A stretch of DNA of 14,935 nt from Domibacillus sp. (GTDB lineage Bacteria; Bacillota; Bacilli; Bacillales; Domibacillaceae), in assembly GCA_031177795.1 (NCBI GenBank), contig JAPSKG010000024.1, positions 1-14,935 on the forward strand. Direction: 5' to 3'. A program made the position numbers and the translations under genes. The notes under the pieces were generated by a model that saw nothing but the letters and a program-made list of their open reading frames with translations, had not been told where the DNA came from and did not search any database. Of the stretch, positions 1 through 7,053 are shown one piece after another (position 1 is the first letter of the stretch; every line of letters begins with the position of its first letter).

Positions 1-509
1 TCGCTTCCAAAAAGAGCCACTACCCATTTAATTGGACGAACATAACGAAGGTCATTTGAACCCCACCGCATGTTTTTTCCAAAAGTTAAGGATAAAACAA
101 CTTCCTGTAACCCTGGCAGCAATTCTTTTGTGTGTTTTCCTTTAACAAACTTTTTCACATGGGCATATTCAACACCTTTAATTTCTTTAAAGAAGATATC
201 ATCTGTTGTAAGCCCCTGGCTTTTTGCAAATCCTGCAGCTGCTTTTGACCATTCGCCATTTTCTGTTTGAGCTATTTTTTTTGCTGGCCCTTTAGCTTCT
301 TCATTAATGTCTTTTTGTGCTGCGGCAACATCTTTCACTATAACAGCCAGACGGCGAGGAGTTGAGTAAACGTAAACATCACCAAATTCAATATTTTGTT
401 CTGTTAAAAAAGTGCTTGTTTTTTCAGCAAGCTGGTTCATGGATTGTGTAACAAAACGAGCGGGCATTTCTTCAAGTCCTATTTCTAATAAAAGATCTTG
501 TTTACTCAT
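1..509 (-). CDS. glyS: Glycyl-tRNA synthetase beta subunit, N-terminal part (cut by window edge)
   Basis: This is the beginning of the beta subunit of the bacterial heterotetrameric (alpha2beta2) glycyl-tRNA synthetase, which charges tRNA-Gly in the cytoplasm. The beta subunit mainly handles tRNA recognition. The reading frame is open from the ATG at 509-507 to position 1, about 169 codons of a protein that is normally near 680 residues. The N-terminus reads MSKQDLLLEIGLEEMPARFV, which is typical of the GlyS family, as is the later stretch YVYSTPRRLAV. The ATG lies inside the 3' end of glyQ, with an 8-base overlap ATGAGTAA, so the two subunits are probably translationally coupled and made in equal amounts. 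Expression should be governed by the T-box leader upstream of glyQ. The assignment is firm; only the C-terminal part is missing from view. Confidence 0.96.
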   Translation of the reverse strand, partial: MSKQDLLLEIGLEEMPARFVTQSMNQLAEKTSTFLTEQNIEFGDVYVYSTPRRLAVIVKDVAAAQKDINEEAKGPAKKIAQTENGEWSKAAAGFAKSQGLTTDDIFFKEIKGVEYAHVKKFVKGKHTKELLPGLQEVVLSLTFGKNMRWGSNDLRYVRPIKWVVALFGS

Positions 510-1392
510 GAGCCGCGTCTCCTTTCCGGTTTAAAATGGGAAATCCTAATTTTTCTCTTTCATCATAAAATGTTTTCGCAACTTGCCGCGCAAGGCTGCG
601 CATCCGGCCAATATAAGCTGTTCGTTCCGTTACCGAAATTGCCCCTCGTGCATCAAGCACGTTAAATACATGGGAACATTTTAAAACATAGTCGTATGCC
701 GGATGAACAAGTCCTTCATCCATTTGGCGTTTCGCTTCTTTTTCGTAAATTCCGAACAAATTAAACAGCATATCTGGATCTGAAGTTTCAAACGTGTATT
801 TTGAATGTTCAAATTCCGGCTGATAAAAAATGTCGTGAACGGTAAAGCCATTGGTCCACTCTAACTCAAATACGTTTTCTTTTTCTTGAATATAAGAGGC
901 AAGGCGTTCAATCCCATAAGTGATTTCTACAGAAACTGGCTTGCATTCAAGTCCACCAACTTGTTGAAAATACGTGAATTGAGTGATTTCCATTCCATCA
1001 AGCCATACTTCCCAGCCAAGACCAGCGCAGCCAAGAGAAGGATTTTCCCAGTTATCTTCAACAAAACGAATGTCGTGTTCAAGCGGATCAATCCCAAGTG
1101 CTTTAAGCGAATCAAGATAAATTTCTTGAATATTATCCGGCGAAGGTTTCATAATGACTTGAAATTGGTGATGCTGATACAAACGGTTCGGATTATCTCC
1201 ATATCTTCCATCTGCCGGGCGGCGTGATGGTTCCACATACGCTACGTTCCATGGCTCTGGACCAATGGCGCGTAAAAAGGTGTATGGACTCATTGTTCCG
1301 GCTCCTTTTTCTACATCATACGCTTGCATTAAAATGCAGCCCTGGTCTGACCAATGTTTTTGAAGCGTCAAAATCATTTCTTGAATATTCAT
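502..1392 (-). CDS. glyQ: Glycyl-tRNA synthetase alpha subunit
   Basis: GlyQ is the catalytic alpha subunit of the class II alpha2beta2 glycyl-tRNA synthetase, which activates glycine with ATP. I start it at the ATG 1392-1390, which follows a strong ribosome site (AAAGGAGG) at a normal distance. This gives 296 residues, very close to the usual length of about 295, beginning MNIQEMILTLQKHWSDQGC. An in-frame start 30 codons upstream exists but lies inside the T-box terminator region, so it is rejected. The class II motif 2 region is visible around residues 51-70 (VEPSRRPADGRYGDNPNR). The stretch VSVEITYGIERLASY is also family-typical. The stop overlaps the glyS ATG by 8 bases. Glycine-starvation control by the upstream T-box is expected. 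Confidence 0.97.
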   Translation of the reverse strand: MNIQEMILTLQKHWSDQGCILMQAYDVEKGAGTMSPYTFLRAIGPEPWNVAYVEPSRRPADGRYGDNPNRLYQHHQFQVIMKPSPDNIQEIYLDSLKALGIDPLEHDIRFVEDNWENPSLGCAGLGWEVWLDGMEITQFTYFQQVGGLECKPVSVEITYGIERLASYIQEKENVFELEWTNGFTVHDIFYQPEFEHSKYTFETSDPDMLFNLFGIYEKEAKRQMDEGLVHPAYDYVLKCSHVFNVLDARGAISVTERTAYIGRMRSLARQVAKTFYDEREKLGFPILNRKGDAAHE

Positions 1393-1416
1393 TAATAGTT
1401 CCTCCTTTTTTACAGC

Positions 1417-1464
1417 AAAAAACCCGTCCCTATGTATCACAAAATGTGTACATAGGGACGGGTT
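1417..1464 (-). terminator. T-box intrinsic terminator (attenuator) of glyQS
   Basis: A perfect 16-bp stem is formed by 1464-1449 (AACCCGTCCCTATGTA) and 1436-1421 (TACATAGGGACGGGTT). It encloses a short loop with a possible CAC/GTG extension. The stem runs directly into a T tract ending near 1417. Its 5' arm lies just after the T-box sequence and contains bases the antiterminator would need, which is the standard mutually exclusive switch of T-box leaders. The distance to the glyQ ribosome site is short, so the decision is made just before glyQ. Confidence 0.93.
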
Positions 1465-1614
1465 ATCTACCCGCGGTTCCACCCTATTTGCCTGAACGGC
1501 CGCTTTCTTAGGAAAATGCTCCAGAATGCCTTTTTCAACGCGTTTTTTTACCCGGCTTTCACCATCCCGGGCTCGCTTTCAAAAAAACAAACGTTTACTT
1601 TGTTCCTTCATCGC
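1417..1614 (-). promoter_or_regulatory. Glycine-specific T-box leader (glyQS riboswitch)
   Basis: A T-box RNA reads the charging state of tRNA-Gly and lets transcription continue only when the tRNA is uncharged. Visible parts in order are: the Stem I 5' side with an AGTA motif near 1600 and flanking bases that pair with 1546-1537; an apical stem CCCGG/CCGGG around GATGGTGAAAG (about 1573-1551); and the specifier GGC at 1530-1528 in the context GGCATTCTGGAGC, which codes for glycine. Next comes the canonical T-box AGGGTGGAACCGCGGG at 1485-1470. Its TGGA (1481-1478) can pair with a UCCA acceptor end, the form expected for tRNA-Gly with discriminator U. The leader ends in the terminator described separately. 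Stem III looks short. The 273-base gap between recO and glyQ is filled by this leader and its promoter. Confidence 0.95.
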
Positions 1615-1640
1615 ATTTAATATTTGCTTTTGTCTATTAA

Positions 1641-1669
1641 AAAGTAAAGCAAAAAATACGTTTTGTCAA
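1641..1669 (-). promoter_or_regulatory. Candidate sigma-A promoter for glyQS
   Basis: A perfect -35 hexamer TTGACA (1669-1664) overlaps the recO stop codon. Seventeen bases downstream is a poor -10 match, TACTTT (1646-1641). The site is in the right place to start the T-box transcript near 1634. A weak inverted repeat (TTTGCTTT at 1653-1646, AAAGCAAA at 1630-1623) overlaps it and could be a remnant recO terminator, but it has no T tract. The -35 is convincing; the -10 is not. Confidence 0.4.
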
Positions 1670-2442
1670 TCTTCATTCGTTTCTTCTTTTTTGAGAACGT
1701 TCTCGTAACGCTCTATTTGTTCTAAAAAACGCCTTGATTTTAAAAACAAACCGGCGTATTCATCGTAGTACATTGAAATTGCAGCCCGGAGTTCTTTTTT
1801 GGTTGACTCTTTCACATCAATGTTGCCAAGCCGATCAAGGTCAAAAAAATAAAATAACCGCAGCAGACGGATAGCAGCAGAAGAAAGCGGAAGGTAGTGA
1901 GGGTCTTGTTGAAAACACCGATGACAAATTAAACCATTCTCTCGAATTGAAAACCCGAATCTCCCTTCTGTTTCTCCACAAACAGCACAAGAAGAAAGTT
2001 CTGGGCGTAACCCAACCTGGCCAAGCATTTTCATTTCAAAAATATTGGTCACAATTGCTGCATCTGATCCTTCATTTATATAATCAAGACTTTTACGGAG
2101 CAGTTCAAATAAAAAAGCTCCTCCTTCTCCGTCCTCTGTTGTTCGGTCAGTTAATTCAACAATGTAAGCGGCATACGCTGTTTTTATTAAATCTTCACGT
2201 ATGTAGCGCATTGAATTTACTGGTTCCCCTTGCTGCATGGTGCCAAGCCCTCTGCCGCCCTGTATAAGAAAAAAGCCATATGTAAACGGCTGGGTAACGC
2301 CAGATAAACGGCTGTTTGTTTTTTTGGCACCTCTGGCCACTGCTGCTTTTTTCCCTTTTTCACGTGTCAGCATTGTCACAATTTTATTTGTTTCACCATA
2401 ATCGCTTGTTCGGAGTACAATCCCTTCCAGTTTTTCAAGCAT
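1666..2442 (-). CDS. recO: DNA repair protein RecO
   Basis: RecO works with RecR (and RecF) in the cytoplasm to load RecA onto SSB-coated single-stranded DNA during recombinational repair. The 258-residue product matches the usual length of Bacillus RecO. The N-terminal OB-fold begins MLEKLEGIVLRTSDYGETNKIVT. A zinc-binding site is visible as C152-x2-C155 and C173-x2-C176. The signature LLRLFYFFDLDRLGN lies in the C-terminal helical domain. The ATG is preceded by GAGGGG at good spacing. RecO follows era after only 28 bases. The small gene yqzL, which sits between era and recO in B. subtilis, is not present. The 3' end of recO carries the -35 element of the glyQS promoter. Confidence 0.96.
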   Translation of the reverse strand: MLEKLEGIVLRTSDYGETNKIVTMLTREKGKKAAVARGAKKTNSRLSGVTQPFTYGFFLIQGGRGLGTMQQGEPVNSMRYIREDLIKTAYAAYIVELTDRTTEDGEGGAFLFELLRKSLDYINEGSDAAIVTNIFEMKMLGQVGLRPELSSCAVCGETEGRFGFSIRENGLICHRCFQQDPHYLPLSSAAIRLLRLFYFFDLDRLGNIDVKESTKKELRAAISMYYDEYAGLFLKSRRFLEQIERYENVLKKEETNED

Positions 2443-2470
2443 GCTGCCATCCCCTCATGCAAACCAATAA

Positions 2471-3379
2471 TTAGTATTCGTCTTCTTTAAACCCAAAATC
2501 ACGCAAGCTTGACGCTTTATTGCGCCAGTCTTTTTGCACTTTTACCCATAGTTCTAAAAACACTTTTGAACCAAGCAAGTGCTCAATATCCTGGCGGGAC
2601 CGTTTGCCGACTTCTTTCAGCAATGCTCCGCCGCGACCAATGACAATTCCTTTTTGTGAGTCTCTCTCAACCACAATTGTCGCCAAAACATCGATCATTT
2701 CTTTGCCTTCACGCTTTGAAATTTTATCAATTACTACTGCAATTGAATGAGGTATTTCCTCACGTGTTAAGTGAAGCACTTTTTCACGGATAAGCTCAGC
2801 GACAATAAAACGTTCAGGATGGTCTGTTACCTGATCTGCCGGGTAATACTGCGGTCCCTCTGGAAGCATTTTTTGAATTTGCTCCAATAGACGGTCAACA
2901 TTGTTTCCTTCTAAAGCTGAAATTGGTACAATCTCTGCAAAATCAAGAAAATCTTTGTATTGGTTAATCAACTCCATCAGCTTATCGGGATGGATACGAT
3001 CAATTTTATTAATAACAAGGAAAATTGGTGTTTTTACTTCTTTTAATTTTTCAATAATAAATTCGTCGCCAGCGCCAAATCCTTCTTCAGCGTTAATCAT
3101 AAACAAAACCAGATCAACTTCTTTAAGCGTGTTGGTAGCTGTTTTCATCATAAAGTCACCGAGCTTGTGCTTTGGCTTATGAATGCCTGGTGTGTCAATA
3201 AAAATCATTTGAGCGCTTTCCATTGTCAGAACACCTTGTACTTTATTTCTAGTTGTTTGAGGTTTATCGCTCATAATCGCAATTTTTTGTCCTATTACAC
3301 GATTTAAAAACGTTGACTTTCCGACGTTTGGGCGGCCAATTATTGAAATAAATCCTGATTTATATGTTTTATTCTCCAT
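2471..3379 (-). CDS. era: GTPase Era
   Basis: Era is an essential GTPase that binds the 3' end of 16S rRNA and assists maturation of the 30S subunit, acting near the membrane. All G motifs are intact: GRPNVGKST (residues 15-23), QTTR (41-44), DTPG (62-65), NKID (124-127) and SAL (154-156). The C-terminal KH RNA-binding domain shows VIGRGGALLKEVGKRSRQDI. The length of 302 residues is normal. The ATG is preceded by GGAGG and overlaps the end of cdd by 11 bases. Era is placed downstream of ybeY, another factor in 16S 3'-end processing, as in many Firmicutes, so the two are probably co-transcribed. Confidence 0.98.
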   Translation of the reverse strand: MENKTYKSGFISIIGRPNVGKSTFLNRVIGQKIAIMSDKPQTTRNKVQGVLTMESAQMIFIDTPGIHKPKHKLGDFMMKTATNTLKEVDLVLFMINAEEGFGAGDEFIIEKLKEVKTPIFLVINKIDRIHPDKLMELINQYKDFLDFAEIVPISALEGNNVDRLLEQIQKMLPEGPQYYPADQVTDHPERFIVAELIREKVLHLTREEIPHSIAVVIDKISKREGKEMIDVLATIVVERDSQKGIVIGRGGALLKEVGKRSRQDIEHLLGSKVFLELWVKVQKDWRNKASSLRDFGFKEDEY

Positions 3380-3770
3380 TCAAATCCTCCGGTGAAAAGG
3401 CGCCTGGCAGAAGCTCTGAAACAGTGAGAGTCTGCACATCGCCTTTTAAATTTGTTAAAATAACAGGCATTTCAGGCGGGCAAAGCTCTGAAATCACCTG
3501 GCGGCATGCTCCGCATGGCGGTACAGGCCGGTTGGTTTCTGCTACTACAGCTATAGCGGCATAGTCGGATGCTCCTTCTGACCAGGCTTTAAACAACGCT
3601 GTTCGCTCTGCACAATTACAAACACTATACGCGGCATTTTCAATATTGCAGCCGCCAAATATACGGCCATCTTTTGTTAGCAGTGCTGCCCCCACTTTAA
3701 ATCTTGAATACGGAACGTAAGCAAGTTCCCTTGCTTTTTTTGCGGCTTCAATCAACTGTTCTTGATCCAC
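3369..3770 (-). CDS. cdd: Cytidine deaminase
   Basis: This enzyme deaminates cytidine and deoxycytidine to uridine and deoxyuridine in pyrimidine salvage. The product is the small tetrameric type, 133 residues, with the zinc site seen as C53-A-E55 (in NCAERTALF) and PCGAC (C86, C89). Substrate-binding residues are in GCNIENAAYS. I chose the GTG at 3770-3768 as start because AGAGGTGA sits at ideal spacing and the N-terminus MDQEQLIEAAKKARELAYVPYS then lines up with the B. subtilis protein. A longer reading frame reaching 3839 would run back into dgkA and is unlikely. The gene lies 16 bases after dgkA and overlaps era. deoC, another nucleoside catabolic gene, is elsewhere in the window, but nothing here shows joint control. 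Confidence 0.95.
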   Translation of the reverse strand: MDQEQLIEAAKKARELAYVPYSRFKVGAALLTKDGRIFGGCNIENAAYSVCNCAERTALFKAWSEGASDYAAIAVVAETNRPVPPCGACRQVISELCPPEMPVILTNLKGDVQTLTVSELLPGAFSPEDLNGE

Positions 3771-3775
3771 CGTGT

Positions 3776-3783
3776 TCACCTCT
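3776..3783 (-). promoter_or_regulatory. Ribosome binding site that fixes the cdd GTG start
   Basis: AGAGGTGA, just after the dgkA stop, is followed by 5 bases and then GTG (8 bases from the GG core). No similar site precedes the upstream in-frame starts. Confidence 0.75.
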
Positions 3784-3786
3784 TCA

Positions 3787-4158
3787 CTACATTTTTGGTA
3801 AAAAAATAATACATCCGACAACAGCTGCTGCACAGGCAAAAAGCAAAACTGCGCCGGCTGCCAGGTCTTTTGCCATTTTTGCTAGCGGCTTATACTCTTC
3901 TGTTACTAGATCAACGGTTTTTTCAATAGCTGTGTTCACTATCTCTAAGGCCATTGTGCCCGCTATTGTTAAGATAAGCACACACCATTCCAGTCGAGTT
4001 AACGGAAAAATAAAACCGGCTGCAGATACCAGTATACCTGCAGCAAAATGAACACGCATATTCGGCTCTTTAAATGCCAATTTCAATCCGTTTCCGGCAA
4101 ACCGGAATGAAGTTTTAAGCCGGCCTGCGCTAAACGCACGTTTATCTTTCAAGACCAT
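3787..4158 (-). CDS. dgkA: Undecaprenol kinase / diacylglycerol kinase, DgkA family
   Basis: This is a small integral membrane kinase. In B. subtilis the homologue phosphorylates undecaprenol, recycling the lipid carrier for cell-wall synthesis, rather than diacylglycerol. The family signature ALEIVNTAIEKTVDLVTEEYKPLAKMAKD (around residues 70-98) is intact, with acidic residues E72 and E79, and so is GNGLKLAFKEPNMRVH near the N-terminus. Three membrane helices are visible, about 37-53, 56-75 and 99-121. I start at the ATG 4158-4156, giving 123 residues like the B. subtilis protein. The ribosome site is weak, so the ATG two codons upstream (4164) is possible. The start lies inside the 3' end of ybeY (17-base overlap), suggesting translational coupling. 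Confidence 0.92.
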   Translation of the reverse strand: MVLKDKRAFSAGRLKTSFRFAGNGLKLAFKEPNMRVHFAAGILVSAAGFIFPLTRLEWCVLILTIAGTMALEIVNTAIEKTVDLVTEEYKPLAKMAKDLAAGAVLLFACAAAVVGCIIFLPKM

Positions 4159-4612
4159 AAGCATTAAGAATTTCTTTTTGCCGGCCAAACATTTCTTTTT
4201 CATCTTTTTCGTTCATATGGTCGTAACCGAGCAAATGCAAAAAGCCATGAACTGTCAAAAAACCTAGTTCCCTTTCAAAGGAATGTCCGTACTCCTCTGC
4301 TTGTTCTTTAGCCCGCTCAACTGAAATGATAATATCGCCTAAAATACGAGGCATATCAGCTCCCATAATTTTGATTTCATCTTCTGCCATTTCTTCAAGA
4401 GCAAACGAAATAACATCTGTGGGAGCATTTTTGTTTCGGTATTCACGATTGATTTCTTGAATGCGCTCATTTGTTACAAATGTCACGGATACTTCGCTGC
4501 CGTCAGGGACACCTTCTTTTTCTGCCGCCAATTGCAGCAATTCCTCTGAAAGCTTGGACGCTTCTTTTGGCAAGCTATTTGTTTCATCTAAAAAATCAAC
4601 GTCCAGCGCCAC
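4142..4612 (-). CDS. ybeY: Endoribonuclease YbeY (rRNA maturation factor)
   Basis: YbeY is a metal-dependent endoribonuclease involved in 16S rRNA 3'-end maturation and late 70S quality control. The zinc motif HGFLHLLGYDH is intact (H122, H126, H132), as is the upstream PTDVISFALEE. I prefer the GTG start at 4612-4610. It gives 156 residues, and the N-terminus MALDVDFLDET aligns with B. subtilis MSLLIDFIDET. AAGGGG (4627-4622) is then 9 bases away. The ATG at 4621 would touch that ribosome site directly, and the ATG at 4642 has none. The gene overlaps phoH by 17 bases. In B. subtilis pgpH separates these two genes; here it is absent. The arrangement with era downstream fits a ribosome-assembly cluster. 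Confidence 0.95.
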   Translation of the reverse strand: MALDVDFLDETNSLPKEASKLSEELLQLAAEKEGVPDGSEVSVTFVTNERIQEINREYRNKNAPTDVISFALEEMAEDEIKIMGADMPRILGDIIISVERAKEQAEEYGHSFERELGFLTVHGFLHLLGYDHMNEKDEKEMFGRQKEILNAYGLER

Positions 4613-5585
4613 TTCGATCATCCCCTTTTTCCGCTTTTTCATATGCAGAAATTACTTTGGCAACGAGCGGATGACGAACAACGTCGCTTTGATTTAAATG
4701 AACAAAAGAAACGCCTGATGTGTTTTCAAGTATACGTTCTGCAGATACAAGTCCAGAAACAGCACCCTTCGGTAAATCTACCTGAGTTCTGTCTCCAGTG
4801 ATAACCATTTTCGAGCCAAAACCAAGCCGTGTTAAAAACATTTTCATTTGGGCATTAGTAGTATTTTGTGCTTCATCTAAAATAACAAAGGCATCATCAA
4901 GTGTTCTACCTCTCATATAAGCAAGCGGCGCCACTTCAATGGTTCCCCGCTCAATCATTCTTTCTGTATGCTCGGCTCCAAGAACATCATGAAGCGCATC
5001 ATACAAAGGGCGTAAATAAGGATCCACTTTTTCCTTTAAGTCGCCAGGCAAAAATCCCAGACTTTCTCCCGCTTCTACAGCAGGCCGTGTTAAAATGATC
5101 CGTTTCACGCGGCTGTTTTTTAAAGCCCGCACTGCCATTACTACAGCCAAGTATGTTTTACCTGTTCCAGCCGGCCCAATCCCAAACACAAGGTCTTTGC
5201 TGCGGATTGCTTCAATATAGTCGCGCTGACCGAGTGTTTTAATACGAATTGACTTCCCTTTTGCATTTTTTGTAATTTCTTCTTCATATAACTCATCCAA
5301 ATATTCAATCGTGCCGTTTTTCGCCATTTGCACAGCGTTAATAACATCACGTTCACTTATATTTATTTGCTTGCGAATGACAGCAAGCAGTTGTTCAACA
5401 ACTGTCCGTGCTTTTTCCACGTTTCCTGCAAGTCCAGATATATGGACGGACTCTCCACGCGTGACCATCGAAACATGAAACTCTTCTTCCATAATTGTTA
5501 AATGACGATCGGAAACACCGAATAATAGGACGGCTTCATTTTGGTCGCCTAATGCGACGGCTGCTGACTTCGTTTCTTCCTGCAT
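4596..5585 (-). CDS. phoH: PhoH family ATPase (PhoH/YbeZ type)
   Basis: PhoH-like proteins are cytoplasmic P-loop ATPases with helicase-like folds. They are regularly found beside ybeY and are implicated in RNA processing with it. Walker A is GPAGTGKT (residues 137-144), Walker B is FVILDEAQN (233-241), and the sensor motif TGDRTQ lies at 263-268. An N-terminal KH-like region precedes the ATPase domain. The length of 329 residues is a little above the usual 320 because of an extended, charged C-terminus (EKGDDRSGAGR), which is the part overlapping ybeY. The ATG follows AAGGGAGA at good spacing, 26 bases after yqfD. The old link to phosphate starvation comes from E. coli and is not supported by anything seen here. 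Confidence 0.95.
   Translation of the reverse strand: MQEETKSAAVALGDQNEAVLLFGVSDRHLTIMEEEFHVSMVTRGESVHISGLAGNVEKARTVVEQLLAVIRKQINISERDVINAVQMAKNGTIEYLDELYEEEITKNAKGKSIRIKTLGQRDYIEAIRSKDLVFGIGPAGTGKTYLAVVMAVRALKNSRVKRIILTRPAVEAGESLGFLPGDLKEKVDPYLRPLYDALHDVLGAEHTERMIERGTIEVAPLAYMRGRTLDDAFVILDEAQNTTNAQMKMFLTRLGFGSKMVITGDRTQVDLPKGAVSGLVSAERILENTSGVSFVHLNQSDVVRHPLVAKVISAYEKAEKGDDRSGAGR
4622..4627 (-). promoter_or_regulatory. Ribosome binding site that favours the ybeY GTG start
   Basis: AAGGGG lies inside the end of phoH. It directly abuts the ATG at 4621, leaving no spacer for it, but is 9 bases from the GTG at 4612, so it supports the GTG. Confidence 0.6.
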
Positions 5586-5611
5586 TCACTGATTCTCCCT
5601 TAGCTGCCAGG

Positions 5612-6739
5612 TTAGTTTGTTGCAATATTTTCAAGTACTTGGAAGTGTATAATCACTTTTACTTTACCATTTTCAACCCGCTTCTGTAAAACGTTTTCGC
5701 CTGTTATTACTGCTCTTTCGGGAAGTTTTGCCATTAGGGCTGCCCGCGCTGCTTGAACGGCTCTTTTTTCCTGGTCATCTTTTGTTTCCATTAACTGAAT
5801 TTGTTTTAATTTATAAATAGCTTCTGTTCGAAAGGAAACAGGCAGGCGATAAGAAAAAAAGTAAAACGAATAGTTATTTTCTTCTTTTTGAAATGGCTGG
5901 CGAAAAAAAGGAGCGGACCATACTTTATATTCTTTTTCACCAAGAGAAATAAATACATTTCTTTTTTTGTCTCCTGTTCTTGTTTTAAGTGAATCATCGG
6001 TCAAAAAAGCTGTGGCTTTGTACCAGGTTTCTGCTATGACTGTTCCGGATGCTCGCTTCTTTTTTGTTCCGGTAACAAGCCGGTCCCCTCTTTCAACGAA
6101 TTCACCGCGCATTACCTTTGAAATGCCACGTTCAACAAATAAATCGTGTATAACACCCGCTTTTGAAGCGATCAAATGGCGATTTCCCAGTAATGTTTCT
6201 TTCTTTTTTGTTTCGGCTGACACATCAATTTGGTAAATAACCCCGTTTCTTTTGATTGAAAAACGGGTAAGGCCCGGAATTTGCATAACAGCTCGCTGCG
6301 ATATATCTTGTTCATTTAAGTTACTGAATCGAACTGCTCCTTCACGGATGCCTTCTTTTTTTAAAAATGATCGAATTTGATTTTCAAGATCTGCATCTGC
6401 ACCCGTTACTTCGATTCGGATGATCATTGCTGATAAAACAATCAACACAATAAAAAAGCAAAGACTCGTAACAAAAAAAGGATAATTCTGGGCAGCCTGC
6501 TTTATTAAAAAAGGAAGGCCTGTTCCTTTTTCAAGGCGAATAGTGCCTGAAAACTGACGCGCTTCTTTCCTAAGCAACCCGAGATCCTGGAGAGATAAAC
6601 GAAAACGAATAACATTTTTTTTGTCATATTGTAGATGTGTTAATGAGGCGCCTCGTTCATTAAGTCTTCCAGGAAATAAAGGGGCTTCTTCTCCTGTGAC
6701 AACAACCGTAACAGCACCAGTTAAAAAAAAGTTAGCCAA
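5612..6739 (-). CDS. yqfD: Sporulation protein YqfD
   Basis: YqfD is a membrane protein conserved in endospore formers and expressed in the mother cell during sporulation in B. subtilis; its biochemical role is not established. The 375-residue product has an N-terminal cytoplasmic region, one clear membrane helix at about 87-107 (YPFFVTSLCFFIVLIVLSAMI), and a long extracytoplasmic part. Just after the helix is a POTRA/FtsQ-like segment (IRIEVTGADADLENQIRSFLKKEGI). The core VIYQIDVSAETKKKETLLG...AKAGVIHDLFVERG-like stretch is typical of the family. The ATG overlaps yqfC by 8 bases (ATGGCTAA). The C-terminus is rich in charged residues. Assignment rests on recognised sequence plus its conserved position between yqfC and phoH. 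Confidence 0.9.
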   Translation of the reverse strand: MANFFLTGAVTVVVTGEEAPLFPGRLNERGASLTHLQYDKKNVIRFRLSLQDLGLLRKEARQFSGTIRLEKGTGLPFLIKQAAQNYPFFVTSLCFFIVLIVLSAMIIRIEVTGADADLENQIRSFLKKEGIREGAVRFSNLNEQDISQRAVMQIPGLTRFSIKRNGVIYQIDVSAETKKKETLLGNRHLIASKAGVIHDLFVERGISKVMRGEFVERGDRLVTGTKKKRASGTVIAETWYKATAFLTDDSLKTRTGDKKRNVFISLGEKEYKVWSAPFFRQPFQKEENNYSFYFFSYRLPVSFRTEAIYKLKQIQLMETKDDQEKRAVQAARAALMAKLPERAVITGENVLQKRVENGKVKVIIHFQVLENIATN

Positions 6740-6998
6740 GGTGTTTCCCTTTCATACTAACGCCTGTTATTTTCCCCTTAATAACCACCTCATCCGGTAG
6801 CAGTTCTTTTACTTCGAGCGATTTTCCAGTAATGCGGAGCGTTGATTCAGCAAGCTGAATTTGCACGTCTCTGTCGGTAAACCGCTCTAGTTTATTTGCA
6901 TTATAAACCGCTACTTGGCTTTGCCCGATAATCGTAATTCTCGGAATGCGTGCCGCTGCATCATCTGGCAGCCCAGCTAGTTTACTCACCCATTTCAT
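6732..6998 (-). CDS. yqfC: Sporulation protein YqfC
   Basis: YqfC is a small protein of the YabP/YqfC family found in spore formers. The B. subtilis gene is transcribed in the mother cell with yqfD, and no enzymatic function is known. The 88-residue product contains PRITIIGQSQVAVYNANKLERF and the C-terminal LPDEVVIKGKITGV. Both are family-typical beta-rich segments resembling the YabP domain. There is no signal peptide or membrane segment. The ATG follows AAAGGGGC, a ribosome site that forms the 3' arm of a terminator-like hairpin (see that entry). The gene overlaps yqfD by 8 bases, so the pair is likely translated together. Confidence 0.93.
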   Translation of the reverse strand: MKWVSKLAGLPDDAAARIPRITIIGQSQVAVYNANKLERFTDRDVQIQLAESTLRITGKSLEVKELLPDEVVIKGKITGVSMKGKHLG

Positions 6999-7044
6999 AA
7001 AAAACGCCCCTTTCTATTTCATATATGTATGAAAAAAAAGGGGC
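6999..7044 (-). terminator. Terminator-like hairpin before yqfC that contains its ribosome site
   Basis: GCCCC plus T bases (7044-7037) can pair with AAAGGGGC (7013-7006), followed by G and six T bases (7004-6999). An inner repeat TTTCATA / TATGAAA (7033-7027, 7023-7017) stabilises the stem. It lies between the end of the nfeD-floA unit and yqfC. Its 3' arm is the yqfC ribosome site, and the T tract runs up to the ATG. Confidence 0.65.
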
Positions 7045-7053
7045 AATCATCAC
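7024..7053 (-). promoter_or_regulatory. Candidate sigma-E promoter for yqfC-yqfD
   Basis: CATACATA (7031-7024) resembles the sigma-E -10 element CATACAnT, with a mismatch in the last base. A weak -35-like GTGATGAT (7053-7046) lies 14 bases upstream. The known mother-cell expression of the B. subtilis homologues makes this plausible. The -35 match is poor and the region is AT-rich, so chance is possible. Confidence 0.4.

Noticed and set aside
886..1227. A 113-codon plus-strand frame opposite glyQ
   Set aside because: It is a shadow of the highly conserved glyQ, with no family resemblance and no promoter or ribosome site.
1393..1482. A 30-residue upstream extension of GlyQ
   Set aside because: It runs through the T-box terminator stem. 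The ATG at 1392 has an excellent ribosome site and gives the family length.
1623..1653. Inverted repeat after recO as a terminator
   Set aside because: The stem is short and AT-rich with a 15-base loop and no T tract after it. It overlaps the candidate glyQS promoter.
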